Source of the DNA: Motacilla alba alba
Taxonomy: Eukaryota; Chordata; Aves; Passeriformes; Motacillidae
Reading direction: 5' to 3'
Length of the DNA: 64,000 nucleotides
Assembly (NCBI RefSeq): GCF_015832195.1
Contig: NC_052026.1
Location: 9,841,619 to 9,905,618, forward strand
This document shows, piece by piece, positions 13,514-24,375 of the stretch (within the stretch, counting starts at the first letter, position 1; the number at the start of each line of letters is the position of its first letter). The notes beneath the pieces are model-generated. The model saw only the letters and a list, made by a program, of their open reading frames with translations, searched no databases and was not told where the DNA came from. A program made the translations under genes and the position numbers.

Positions 13514-15084
13514 GCCTGCAGTAATTAAAACTATTTTTCCTGGAATTGAACATCAGTAGTTCAGCAGCTCTTAATCAAATGTGATAAAACCCGGGATTTA
13601 TGAAACCATTTAATGAGTGTAATAACACCTGCTTCTCGCTGCAAATAGTTGAAAACAGACTTCAGTTGTAATTAACTCTTATCACTTGTGACATTTTTCC
13701 AACGATACTTCATAGGTCTTCAAAATGACAATTACAGAACTAATACACAATTACTGTCACATGCAGTTTAGCAATTATTTCTGAAGACATTTGTCTAAAG
13801 GTTTCAAAAATGACTATAAAATGGTTTCCTTTGTTACGTAACATTGGTTAAAACTGACACACACGAAATCTCTCCCAACCAGCCTCTGTCGTGCCATTTC
13901 TAATGCAGACAGGCTTCCTTGCACTTGGAATAAACACCCTCCATCCCAGGCATTATTAGATATCACGCTAAGGCTATTAGGAGCATGGGTAGCTGTCAAC
14001 TAACACCTATTATGAAAAGCTTCAATTTATATATGATTTTTTTCTGCTCCAAGAAATCTATAAATTTATAATTAGAATCTCTTGCTGTTCAATATTTGTA
14101 CATAATAAGCAGGGTACCTGAGGATGATGAAATATTGAAAGATGAATTCGTTATGAAGAAACTCACATGGTGTAGTACCTCTTCCCTCAAGTCTGGCTGC
14201 AACTTTTTTGGGATCTCTATTGCATTATTTTTGGGTTGTGCTCTGAGCATGGTAGCCATGCCTCAAACAGGATTAGGATTCTGCTCAGGCTTGACACTTG
14301 CTGTTTTTAATTTTCATTTTATCATAAGCAGTTTAAGATTGTTGCCAGTGGTAATTTGCAATTTTTATCAAGACCTCTTCATTATAGCTTCTGACAGGAC
14401 AGATGCTGTAATTAATCATGCCAGACAACTGGGGATAGTGGTCAGACTGCACTCACAGCACAGATACTGCAGGAGAAGAAGGGAAACGAGAAAATAGAGG
14501 CTCTCATCTTTCTGTTCAGAGCAAAAATATAGGAACAGCACTAATAACCTGACAACACACTGGATGTTAATGTTTCCAAAGCCTTCATATGAAAGACCTG
14601 CCCCCTCCATCCTCCCCACTCCATCCCATTCTGCCTTAATGAGAAAATAAAAGTCAGACAGCTCAGGAGCAGCCCAAGTCAGGAGCTGGAGGCTTACAGA
14701 GGGAAGCCCACAGCAGTAGCTGTGTTTACATCTGGAACTCTCGGATACAAAGAAACAATTTCTGCTGATTTCCATCTCTGAACATTACAGCTGAGAGACA
14801 GGTTCACCTCCCTGTTCCTGCAGCTCATCGGCACAGGGCACCATGGCTGTTCTGTGACCCCAGCACTTGCTGTCTCTCTCTGGAGTCACAGACACCTCAG
14901 AGAAGTTGCCTACAACTCTGCAGCAGAGCATCTTGGAGGGTACAAGAGCCAAGTGCTTGATCTGTTCCCATTGGTACTGTTCACCCAGAATGTTTGATAA
15001 AAATCCAAAGGAGTTAAAAGAAGTCCAAGAAAGCATTTGCAGAAGGAAACATTTCTGGTTTCTCTATCAAAGACTTACAGCTCA

Positions 15085-16214
15085 TCAGTTTTACTGAAAT
15101 GTGTTTATTCTATAGCAAGATAAAAGCATTTATTTTAGATAAGCAAAATACAAACAACTTAATTGCTGCTATCATAACTCATAAAAAAGTATAAAACAGC
15201 ATAAAAACACAATAAGCAATGTAGCAATTAATAATTCATGTTACCAGTGTTTACATTAAAGCCTCATTTATGAAAACTTTACAACACATGATATGAAAAC
15301 TTACAACTTTTAAAGAAAATATTTACATTGATTATTCAGTTGTGGAGTTTCATTTAAATATTCTACTGGTTTTACAGCGTATTAATAACTTGCATTTCTC
15401 ATCTTAGCTTTCTGTAATAACAGTTTTATTTAAGTGCATTTCCCTTTTAAAAATACAGTGTATTAAATCTGAAACTCATCACTTCGACACAGAATATAAT
15501 ATTCACATTTGTTCTGTAATTGGAATTAACCTAAGAGGGTAAATGTCAATATATATTTTCTTACAAACTATGGCAGGTTTATTTGGAGAAATGAAGTGAG
15601 AAGTTGGGTCAAACATTTACGTCCAGTTACTTGCATTTGTTTTTCTGAAGACATTTAGGAGAGAAAAAGAAAAAAATAAGAGCTTTGGCAAAAATCTGTG
15701 ATTTACTCTATTTTTCATGACAAAAAATGCCATCAACTAACTCATGTCATACAAGTATGATTGTATGAAATCCAATCATAATTTTACAGGTAGTTACAAC
15801 TGTGCTTTAAGGGCTTCATGAGTTCATACTGCCTTGAAGTGCATTACTCATTTTTAGAGAAAGAAGGGCTATAGCATGTAACTCCAAAAGGCCATTTTGC
15901 AGTCATAAGGTCCAGGTATTTATTAGGCCAGTTGATTCACATATTGTAGGTAAAGCTTAAATAAATTAAAAAGGCATCACATGAAAAAGAGAACAGCATT
16001 TTTTCTTTTAAACAAAATGATTTATAGTCAGCTAAAAGATGATACACAGCTACATTGTAGTTCTTTATTGCCTATCTAATAGACACTTTAGAGGATCATT
16101 TGATCTGTTATGCATCCCTGCATAACTACCATCAACAATTTACAGTTTTCAGCCAAATATGGTTTACCCCTACCCCTCCATCAACACAAAGCCATGTTGC
16201 AAGATCGTTTATCT
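15085..16214 (-). other. TOX3: TOX3 3' UTR (probable extent)
   Basis: From the stop codon to about 15085 the minus strand is AT-rich and contains no other exon. AATAAA signals on the minus strand lie at 16064-16069, 15919-15924, 15578-15583, 15425-15430, 15129-15134 and 15104-15109. The last two sit close together, and base composition becomes more GC-rich just beyond them (below about 15060). Cleavage 15-25 bases after the final signal is therefore the most economical end, giving a UTR of about 1.1 kb. Shorter isoforms using the proximal signals are possible. The stop-proximal start is certain; the far end is inferred. Confidence 0.55.
15104..15134 (-). terminator. Paired AATAAA polyadenylation signals for TOX3
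   Basis: Two perfect AATAAA hexamers on the minus strand at 15129-15134 and 15104-15109 are separated by 19 bases. They are the last such signals before the sequence turns GC-richer. They are the best candidates for the distal poly(A) site of TOX3. No transcript evidence is available. Confidence 0.5.
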
Positions 16215-16958
16215 TCAGAAAATACTGACCTGTGACAATACTTGAGTCTGTGTCTGAGATTGTATTTGTGACTGGTGCTGCTGAGGTGCTGGCTGAGGGC
16301 TCCCAATGGCAGGGATGGGAGAAGTGATCTGCGGGGCTCCCGGGGAGTGCTGCTGAGGAGAAGGCTGGGACTGGTGCTGCATGTGCTGCATTTGCTGCTG
16401 CTGCATTTGCTGAAGCTGTATGTGCTGCAGTTGCTGTTGCATCTGCTGTTGATTCATCTGCTGCTGGAGATGCTGCTGCTGCTGCTGCTGCAAATGTTGC
16501 TGCATGTGGTGCTGAAAATGCTGCTGCTGCATTTGCTGTTGTATTTGCTGATGCATTTGATGCTGATGTAGTTGCTGCTGTTGCATCTGCTGCATCTGTT
16601 GCTGCTGGAGCTGCTGCATCTGGTGCTGCTGGCTTTGCATGGAGGGGCTGAGTTGAGACGAAGACGGCGTAGCCACCATGTTTGTGCCCATGGAGCTTAT
16701 CAATGGAGCCGCAATGTTTGTTGGCATGTTTGGGGCAATGGTAACAGAAGCTACAATCTGATTCATTGGCAGTCTCATGGTCAAGGGTTTTGGAGCAATT
16801 GCTCTGGAAAGGGGCTGTTGAAGAGTTTGGGGAGATGCCGATACCGTCGCGTGTTGAGAAAGAGAACTATTCAGAATGAGGGAGGAAGACAAATTTGTGG
16901 ATGCCAGTGTTTGCTGAACAGAACGAATTGTCTGGGCCTCAGCAGATTCTGCAGCAGC
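16215..16958 (-). CDS. TOX3: TOX3 terminal coding exon 7 (Gln-rich C-terminal domain and stop)
   Basis: This 744-bp exon encodes 247 residues and a TGA stop at 16215-16217. It starts [20 protein letters not shown], directly after the SLVSK end of exon 6. A hydrophobic/polar segment follows with [18 protein letters not shown]. Next is a stretch of about 96 residues dominated by Gln with interspersed Met, His and Leu (16350-16637). The end is [14 protein letters not shown], then a [15 protein letters not shown] tail. The last residues and the Q-tract are diagnostic of TOX3, first described as a trinucleotide-repeat gene (TNRC9). The acceptor is ttccaaacacag, with the AG at 16959-16960. The longest uninterrupted Gln run is six. 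The Gln-rich tail is expected to act in transactivation and protein contacts. The complement of the repeat gives leucine-rich open frames that are not genes. Confidence 0.98.
   Translation of the reverse strand, partial: AAAESAEAQTIRSVQQTLASTNLSSSLILNSSLSQHATVSASPQTLQQPLSRAIAPKPLTMRLPMNQIVASVTIAPNMPTNIAAPLISSMGTNMVATPSSSQLSPSMQSQQHQMQQLQQQQMQQMQQQQLHQHQMHQQIQQQMQQQHFQHHMQQHLQQQQQQHLQQQMNQQQMQQQLQHIQLQQMQQQQMQHMQHQSQPSPQQHSPGAPQITSPIPAIGSPQPAPQQHQSQIQSQTQTQVLSQVSIF
16350..16637 (-). repeat. TOX3: Imperfect CAG/CAA/ATG-interrupted glutamine-coding repeat in TOX3
   Basis: About 96 codons are mostly CAG and CAA, broken every few residues by ATG (Met), CAT/CAC (His) and CTG/TTG/CTC (Leu). The purest stretch is (CAG)6 at 16473-16490. 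The interruptions make it a low-purity triplet tract. It is part of the normal TOX3 protein, not an inserted satellite. Confidence 0.95.
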
Positions 16959-18569
16959 CTGTGTTTGGAAGAGAAATAAATTGTCTTTTCAACAGAAAAA
17001 ACATTGTTACTGTTTACATGGTAATAAAAGTAACAGCTACTCAGAGACCTTTGCCATAGTTTGTTTTCTATCAGAAAGGATCAATCTGCAGTCTGAAAAT
17101 GATCACTGATCAGCAAAACATAGCATCACCTCTTTATCTGCCTCTCTATATGGTTCCTCCAGGTCTTACTTGGACAAAAATAACTTTTGCCCTTGATCAA
17201 CACCAGAAAGTCACAGATGTCACATGTATTTTGTCGCTGAAAGAGCTAGAACAGGCCCAACACATTTACATGTTTTTAAAACCCTGCTCTTTGAGAGTCA
17301 GCAGCACACAGACTCCCACCCCATGAGTTACCAACCAAACAGCAATTAACTGACACTCTTTAGACATTTACCTGAGAATGTAATAAATTGTGCTGCACTA
17401 GTCTCTCTTCCATCCCTACCCTGAGCCACCATCTCATGTGAAAAAGCTACAGCAAGGATGTCTTAATTAGGAGAAGATGAGATACAATGACTTTGAGTGT
17501 CATTTCCACCTGCAATCTATCCAGAAGTTATTTGGTACTCCCGGTCCCATGGATTTGGGGAAAAAAATATAATTTTGAAAAGGGAACTTAAGAGTCACAA
17601 AATAATATCTCTCAAAGGCATTTAGAATTCCTGCTGATCTTGAATTTAGCATTGTGATACTAAAGGCTTTTAGAATATTATCTAAGTCCCAGAGGCAACA
17701 GAAAAACGCAGCTACTTAACACAAGAAGAAATCTCCCAGCTTTCAAAAACACATGTATAATTTCTGATGTTGTATTTTTAATCAATAATTAAAATACACA
17801 GCAACTTTCCAAATGATTTACTAATGTTCTGCAGTTGTACATTCAAAAAATATTCTCAGGAGTTAAGACATCAACACTCAATGTTTTACCCATATTTTAG
17901 ATGTCTGTAAGCACATTTATTATATTCAGATGCAACAGAACTGCAACCTGTGTAGTGCTGCTGTCTAGAAAGGTAAATTCTCAAGTAAGACAGCAGGGCT
18001 TTGTTTTCTTCACAGGTTTTATTTTAACTCAGGATCCACTAAAATACTCCTTGTGGCTCACTGCCAGCTAGTCCATTTTTTAGTACTCTCCAAATTCAGA
18101 GCCACCACACATTTCTTTCCCCTCACCTGCAAAAATACTTAAGCTTTGTCACACAACAACTGCTCTCCAACTCCACGCAAAGCAATCCTGTCCTTTGAGA
18201 AGCAGCACTTGAGGAAAAACAAACCTCTGCAAACAGCTTGCAAATATTAATGTCAAAAGGTCAGTATGTTTTTCATGACTGAATTTTATTTTTGTGGTGG
18301 AGTGCATTACTTTGCCTCCACAGCTCAAGGAAGATGTACAATTACAAAGATGGTTTCTGGTAATCATTAGTATGCCGGTAGAGAGATGAAATTATTTTTG
18401 CAGAGACTAAGCAGGGTTCAAGCAGCAGCACAACATCTTGTAGAGCTGTATTACAGAAATGCCATGAATCTACTTCTTTTGTACATAACATCCCCCCCCT
18501 TGCCCCAAATATTTCAATATCATTGGTAAAAGCTCACTTGCATTACATCGAAGCCAGTATTAGGCTTAC
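16959..18569 (-). other. TOX3: TOX3 intron 6 (1,611 bp)
   Basis: Non-coding sequence between the strong donor gtaagcc and the acceptor caaacacag on the minus strand. No interspersed repeat or RNA gene was recognised. A short open frame at 18149-18367 and another at 17099-17326 show no family resemblance. Confidence 0.9.
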
Positions 18570-18650
18570 CTTAGAAACAAGGCTTGCTCTGTAGGCAGCA
18601 AGTGCCTTTAGGTATTCTTTTTTGGCAGCTTCAGTTTTTCTTTTATATAC
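18570..18650 (-). CDS. TOX3: TOX3 coding exon 6 (HMG-box helix 3)
   Basis: This 81-bp exon is too short to show as a long open frame, but it translates cleanly. It begins [20 protein letters not shown] and ends RASLVSK, 27 residues in all. This completes helix 3 of the HMG box begun in the previous exon; the preceding residues EEQKQ join directly to VYKRK. The acceptor is cttttaatag at 18651-18660, with a weak pyrimidine tract. The donor is TCTAAG followed by gtaagcct, a strong site, with the GT at 18568-18569. Both edges are phase 0, so skipping this exon would delete helix 3 without a frameshift. By human numbering it covers about residues 303-329. Confidence 0.97.
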
Positions 18651-19996
18651 CTATTAAAAGAGACCACAATTTCACCAACTTCAACTATTAAGATGTTTTT
18701 TTCCAGAATGCTCTCAAAATCACTTGCATAGAAACAAAAAACATAGACCAAAACCCCTGAAAACACTCAACTGTTAGATGTGCTTTTTCTTCCTTGAAAG
18801 TCCTAAATATTCTTGCAGGTGGTTACAGACTTTCAGGGCTACTGCTGGACTTGCAGTAAAATTTATGTTGATTATCAGGAATAACAAAAGGCTGCTATTT
18901 GACATCAGTCTGAGCAGCACAATGATTGACAAGACTACCTATGCACTCTTTCCTTCCCCAGAAAACAGTATTTTATTGACTCCAAGTAGCAAGGATATTA
19001 GAAAATTGGGTATTACAAATGCCAAAATGTATCAGCAGTAGTCTAGAATAGGAGAATATGCCTGTGTATTTTTTTTTTCAAAACAAATATTTGAACTACA
19101 TATAAAAAAATCTGTACACCTTTAAAAAAAGTGGATCAAAGAGCTTGGACTTGCCCCAAAGCCAGCATGAGGGAATCCCTTTGAGTTAAACGAGAACCGT
19201 TAGGCAAAAATTACTAAATCTGTATTTTAATCATGATTAAATTTAAAGTTCACTTTTAAATCATGTTCACTATCATCTGTTAGACCAGACTAAAAGTTTC
19301 TAAATGTATTTCAGAAAAAAAGTACTGTTCATCTCTTGCCAAAAGGTGTCCCATCTGGGAATCTGTCCTCCCATACAAGCTTCTATTAACTGTTACTGGG
19401 AACAAACAAAGGGTATTTTTAACCCCCTTTAATCCATGTGCAGCAGTTCCATGTGTATAGGAAGAAGATTAACCCTCAAGGAAGTACAAAACTCATCACT
19501 CTGTACCCAGTTGGAGTTGGAGATAGCATTTCCCACACAACATTGTAATGAGACTCGGAGGATTGGCTTCAAAGGTTAGAAATCAACATGCTTTGTAACA
19601 AATTCATAAGGCAGATCAAAGGAAATGGTAAATATGCTGTACCTTCCTCTTTTCTAACTTATTAATAGGAAACAAGGGCTTTGAAATAGGAATCATCAAA
19701 AGATGGTTTTAAGAGGACTCTAGGACACTATAACCTGAGCTCTTTTACAAACTGCCCTTTAAAATTTAAAGACAAATACAGCCATTTAACACTACCTGTC
19801 AGCTCTCACCAAAAAATAAAATTTAAAAAAAAAAATTAGATGCCAGGTCTTCAGCAAGTTCAAAATTCAGTTTAGCTCTACAGAGGTAGAGTTCTACATC
19901 AGCCAAGTAGTGTTGTCCACTCAGAGCAGAGGTAGGGGGATTTTTTTACAAGGATTACTGTATTACTTCTTGTGAGACAACCCTGCATCAATTTAC
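18651..19996 (-). other. TOX3: TOX3 intron 5 (1,346 bp)
   Basis: AT-rich intron that splits the HMG box between helix 2 and helix 3. The acceptor side has a weak pyrimidine tract (cttttaatag). Only short A and T runs are present; no repeat family was recognised. Confidence 0.9.
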
Positions 19997-20224
19997 CTGT
20001 TTTTGTTCTTCTCCTAAACTGTCCCACATAGATGCCACTATTTTTGAAACATCTCCAAATGTAGCATTAGGGTTCTGTCCTTTAATTGCAGCTTGTGTGT
20101 CCCTGAAGAAAAGGGCATATGCTGACACTGGCTTTTGTGGCTCATTGGGGTCTTTCTTTTTCTTCTTCTTTGGGGTCTTGGGCTTCTTGCCAGAATCTGG
20201 GGCAGCTCTTTTTTCTCCAGTAGC
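19997..20224 (-). CDS. TOX3: TOX3 coding exon 5 (NLS and HMG-box helices 1-2)
   Basis: This 228-bp exon encodes 76 residues. First comes a lysine-rich nuclear localisation signal, [12 protein letters not shown] (exon residues 13-24). The HMG box follows from [18 protein letters not shown] through [20 protein letters not shown] to EEQKQ. The conserved HMG aromatic/tryptophan core is present: Y and FF in helix 1, and W in the SMWDSL segment of helix 2. The acceptor is aatttcttag-like (tttcttag at 20225-20232). The donor is CAG followed by gtaaattg, with the GT at 19995-19996. Both edges are phase 0. HMG boxes of this family bind DNA in a structure-dependent way and bend it. By human numbering this is about residues 227-302. 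Confidence 0.98.
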
Positions 20225-21563
20225 CTAAGAAATAGTAAGAACAAGAACAGTCACTAAATGCATGAAATAAGTCAGATAAATTGCAAAAAAATATTTACAG
20301 TCAGTGGTAATATTATATGGATAAAGCTGTTATGTAGGCAACTCTTAGGAGACTCCTGCTGTGCAGGCTCTTCTCTACCAAAGAGTACTTAGTCTCAGCA
20401 TAATCTCATTGGATCTGCTGGAACTAAATGCATGAGTAGTTACTACTCATTTTAAGCTTGGCTCTGAGAGTCACATCTTACAAGTCTGACCTAAAAAGGG
20501 ACACCCCAATGCTAATTTCTAATAAAAATACTAAGATTTAGTTTGCAGCACATTTTGAAGAGGCCATCTATGTTTTTCCTTTAAGATCCAATCTCAGCAG
20601 TTGAGACTCAAAAGGCAAAAGCTTGGAGGCATTTCCCAATTCCCAGGCTTAGACTGGCACCTTAGCCATGGGCCAGGGGTGAAAAATCCCACCCTTCAGG
20701 CAAAAAGCAGCAGCAGCAACTGGGCAGTGTGTGCCCAGGAGCACTGGCTGTGGCCCCCAGGGCTCCCTGGGCAGGGCAGGTGCCCGTGGGGGAGCACTGG
20801 GAGCTCTGTGCTCCAGCCAGGCACCCACAGCCCCTCTCTTCCCTCTGAGATGGGGATCCCAGCAGCTCTGCTTCCTGTGTGGACCTCGTGCCCTGGACCC
20901 TCTTTTGTTGAGCTATGCACAGATGATTGCAACAAGGGGATCAAGTGGCTCTAAATATGATAGGTAGTATGATACATATCTCTGTGATAGTAATTTACTT
21001 TGATATTTTGAGGATCCTGTACACTGAGCTTTCCACATGTATAACTTCCATCAACCTAATGAGTAAGCCTTTCATGGAACAGTCTTAAATTAGGCTTTTA
21101 CATATACTCCTAGAACAATATTTGCTCTTCATTTGGTCAATATTTTTTCCTTTTATAAGAGATTTATTTAAGGGAACATATAAGTTTACTAATCTTTCAG
21201 TTAGAAGAAAGCTTATTTTACTTCTCTCTAAACACATCCATGCTTTACATGACTCCAGAGAATACCAAAATGACAAAACTGTCCAAGACTGATGCTTGAA
21301 GAGATTCAACAGAACTGAAAATCTGAGTCAAATTAGACCAATAGAAATATATATATCTGTCTATTCTTAGGTTCATTATTATGACAGTAGTACGGATACT
21401 TCTTAAGTAAAGAAAGTAATCAGCAAATTAATCATATTCCACTTTACTGTAACATTTGTGTTTTAAATGACCACGTTGCAGCTGAGCTGATACTGCCACA
21501 TCCATGAAAATCCAGCATGAGGATGTGCGAGCCTTGCTTGCTGCAGCACATGGAACAACTTAC
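20225..21563 (-). other. TOX3: TOX3 intron 4 (1,339 bp) with a GC-rich patch
   Basis: Mostly AT-rich, but 20640-20930 is sharply GC-rich with several CTGGG/CCCAG and CAGCAGCAG motifs. The patch could be an old, unrecognised repeat or a local composition shift. It has open frames on both strands (20601-20954 and 20696-20944) with no recognisable protein, so I do not call a gene. Confidence 0.85.
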
Positions 21564-21833
21564 TCTGTTTGATTCATCTGCATCTTCTTCATTGATAGAG
21601 CTAGATGGGGAAGGAGTGGCTGATTTACTTGCAGGAGGGGAGGGAGAAGTGTGTGGCAAATTAGTGCCTCCTAAATTTAGTCCCAGCTGCGCACTGAGCT
21701 GAGACTGGTTAATGGTGGTGAGCTGAGACGGAGGCATAATTCCCGAATGAGCAGCATCAGTCATATGGACAATAGATCTCATAATCAGAGAGTGGTCCTG
21801 GCGGTACTGGGAAACTTGGGTGTGACTCTGATC
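21564..21833 (-). CDS. TOX3: TOX3 coding exon 4 (90 residues, Ser/Pro-rich linker before the HMG box)
   Basis: This 270-bp exon begins [20 protein letters not shown] and ends with [10 protein letters not shown]. In the middle it holds [16 protein letters not shown], typical of TOX family proteins, then a Ser/Pro/Thr-rich stretch ([18 protein letters not shown]) that is probably disordered and phosphorylatable. The acceptor on the minus strand is ctcttttag at 21834-21842. The donor is AACAGA followed by gtaagttg, a strong consensus site, at 21556-21563. Both edges are phase 0. An open frame continues past the donor for about 40 codons into the intron and would replace the HMG box if the intron were retained. 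By human numbering the exon covers about residues 137-226. Confidence 0.97.
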
Positions 21834-24342
21834 CTAAAAGAGATGGAAACATTGGTTAGATATTAGCAGTTACCATAGCAGTAGCAGTAGAAGTTATTTT
21901 CACAGGCTTACAGAAGCAACACTATCAACATGCAGCTTGCTTCCTTCCTTTTTAATGAATTAAACATATTTTTAAGAAATTAAGGGCAGCAACAATTACT
22001 ATAATTGCCCCAGACTTCACTTTTCCCCGAACTGAAGCTGCTTATTTTTTTTTCTTTGACTAAGAATTACATTTCTCTGTTTTTAAACATTTCTTCTCTT
22101 GTTGTAGTGAGAAATACCCACACAAACAATAGGGAAACAAAATGACTGAGGATTCAGGAAAACATTGCAAATGAGGAGACACAAACTCTTGTCAGAAGGT
22201 AAACAAAATTGGGGTGGGATGAGAGGATATATACATATATATATAGAGAAAAGCATCTTCCTCTACTGAGTTTCAATTATTCTTGGCCATTTCAAGTGTC
22301 AGCAGTAGGTATAAACCAATCCTGTCTGGGTGGGATTTTAAAGCTGTTTTAAACACAGAACACTGCCCTGCCAGTCTGGAGTGCATTCACTGCAGCTGGC
22401 TGGAGAATCAGTCCAGTAATCCTAAACACTCCTAAAGATCCCTGTTGGCAAGTAGCACATAAAACTGCACATTTTTATCTTTAATCCAACAATCAAACGT
22501 GTGAAAGTAGCAATCGATGTACAAATCACCGACTTTATTTTTCTTGTACTCCACGTCTCAGAAACACAAGCGCTTGCATGGTTTGGTTTCCACTGTTTCT
22601 TGAGGGCACAAACTGTGTCTCCTACATCTGCACAACATTTACCACATTTGTAAATAAAAAGAAGCAAGACCCTGAAGGTAAAGTCAGCTGCAATCTGCCT
22701 ATGAAAACTATTTTTTTTGACCACACACAGATCAATACACAATGAAGGAACATGTAAACAGAAAAGAAGATTTTTTTTAAAAGTTAATAAGAGAATAAAT
22801 AGCTCACAAATTGATTCAGCAACCTGAATAATCTACAGTCATTGTTTGAACAGCCAGAAACATGAGAAATAAATTAGATTTTGAAAACTCTTTCATTATT
22901 AATAAGCCACATTGCAATTAGTAGCAGGTGCAATGATCCTTAATGAAATGACACAGAACAAAACAGCAATTGTGGGAGCCCACTGGACTTCCACAACAGA
23001 GCCTGACCTTCCTGGTGCTCTCTTATTAAGTATAGATAAGTACAAACTAGTTTTCAAAAATCTGTGTCAGCATGGAGGTAAAAGTTTAGCCCAAATGACT
23101 TTCCCTTACTTTTTATAACTTTGCCCTCAACAGAGGCAGTGGTTCTGTGCTCCTGGAAGCCATTCCTTGGCTGGGACAAGGGTGGCCATACAAAGAAGCA
23201 ACATGTGTTAGAGAAGATGCACACCTTGCCTTATAGATCTTTATACACAAATACTGCAAGCTCACTGCTTCCCTACAGCATTATATCATATTAATTCTGA
23301 ATTTGACAGTTGTGGCTCTTTCTGCTGAAGCCTATACAGTAGAAACAAATCCTTCTTTAGCATAAAAATGCACGTGCAGCTGGGTCCAGTACAGATCAAG
23401 TTAACCACACGATCCAGATCCTGTGCCCCAGGGCTCACCCTCATTTTCCCCAAGCTTCCCCAGCCCTTGCCAGCTTGGCTCATCATCCATACCATACCAC
23501 ACTGCTTTTCCTACTTCTTAAATGCTTTTAGTATTTTCAGTAAAAGGACTGTAGTTCCTTAGAGATGAGTGTGTGTGCCAAAAGTGGAGCACTTGATACA
23601 GAAAGATCAAAACATCAGACTTATTGGCTGAAATACCCATTTGCTTCAGGGCACCTTTCTGTGAAAATTTACTGCTGTTAACTGCAGGGTCATTTTGATT
23701 GTGACTTGTATTGGCAGTGGCATCTGGAAGTCATTCAAAGTCTTTTGTGAAACGATATCACTCTGCCTATTACTCCAATCATTTTAGCTCACAGACGTTA
23801 CTTTATTGCATGAAGAAAAACTCTGCTGGTTTTCTCCAGCAAAGCTGAAGACGACCAGAATAACCTTCTCTCAGAAAAACTAACTTTCTTCGTTATTGTA
23901 CAGACAGTACTTTCTCGGAGGTGTTCTACCCCTGAAAGCCTTGCTTTTGTTCTCCCTTTATTGCTACACAATACAGGCCTTTCTGGCCTTTACACTGAGG
24001 CAACAAAATGTGATGACAAGGGTTACAAACCATTTACTCCAAGTCTTGTCATTTCGGTTGCATCTATGATTTTATTGAGACTAAATTCTCTTGACTTGAA
24101 CTGACCCAGAATCTAATTTTATACACAAGCCCATGAATTCTTAACTGTCCCTTTTTCTGATACTATCTGATGCTTGTGTGGGTTTTCTGCATCCATTTAC
24201 TTAATTTCAGTTTTTCTTTTCTGTATCTTTTCCTGATTTCTTTAGCCTTTTTTTTTTAATTAATCTTAAGAGCTTCAGTAAAACCTAGGAATGGCAGCAA
24301 CAATATTTTGTAACTGGCCATTTAGAACTAAACTGATAAGAC

Positions 24343-24375
24343 ATATTATATGAAAGAAAATGTTTCATATAATAT
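24343..24375. repeat. Perfect 13-bp inverted repeat (hairpin) in TOX3 intron 3
   Basis: ATATTATATGAAA at 24343-24355 is exactly complementary to TTTCATATAATAT at 24363-24375, with a 7-base loop (GAAAATG). The bases outside the stem do not pair. It is AT-rich, so moderate stability is expected. Confidence 0.95.

Larger units (their letters stand above)
9481..15084. other. Downstream flank of TOX3: no gene recognised
   Basis: AT-rich sequence with T runs at 10402-10422 and 13488-13513 and a short (TA)n tract at 10238-10254. Apart from these it is rather free of repeats. A 133-codon open frame at 14096-14497 has no recognisable domain. Stretches such as 11870-11960 and 13550-13720 look like possible conserved non-coding sequence, but only an alignment could show that. 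Confidence 0.65.

Noticed and set aside
13488..13520. Long pyrimidine tract plus CAG on the plus strand, resembling a splice acceptor
   Set aside because: No exon-like coding sequence follows on the plus strand, and the T run is explained as a simple repeat.
14096..14497. 133-codon plus-strand open frame with hydrophobic stretches
   Set aside because: The hydrophobic segments come from T-rich DNA. There is no recognisable motif or gene context.
16275..16979. Two plus-strand leucine-rich open frames antisense to TOX3 exon 7
   Set aside because: They are the complement of the CAG/CAA glutamine repeat (CTG/TTG read as Leu). The sense strand is an intact exon with correct splice sites.
21444..21563. 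Continuation of the exon 4 frame beyond the donor site
   Set aside because: A strong gtaagt donor at 21558-21563 and a perfect phase-0 join to exon 5 show it is intron. It would be coding only in an intron-retained form.
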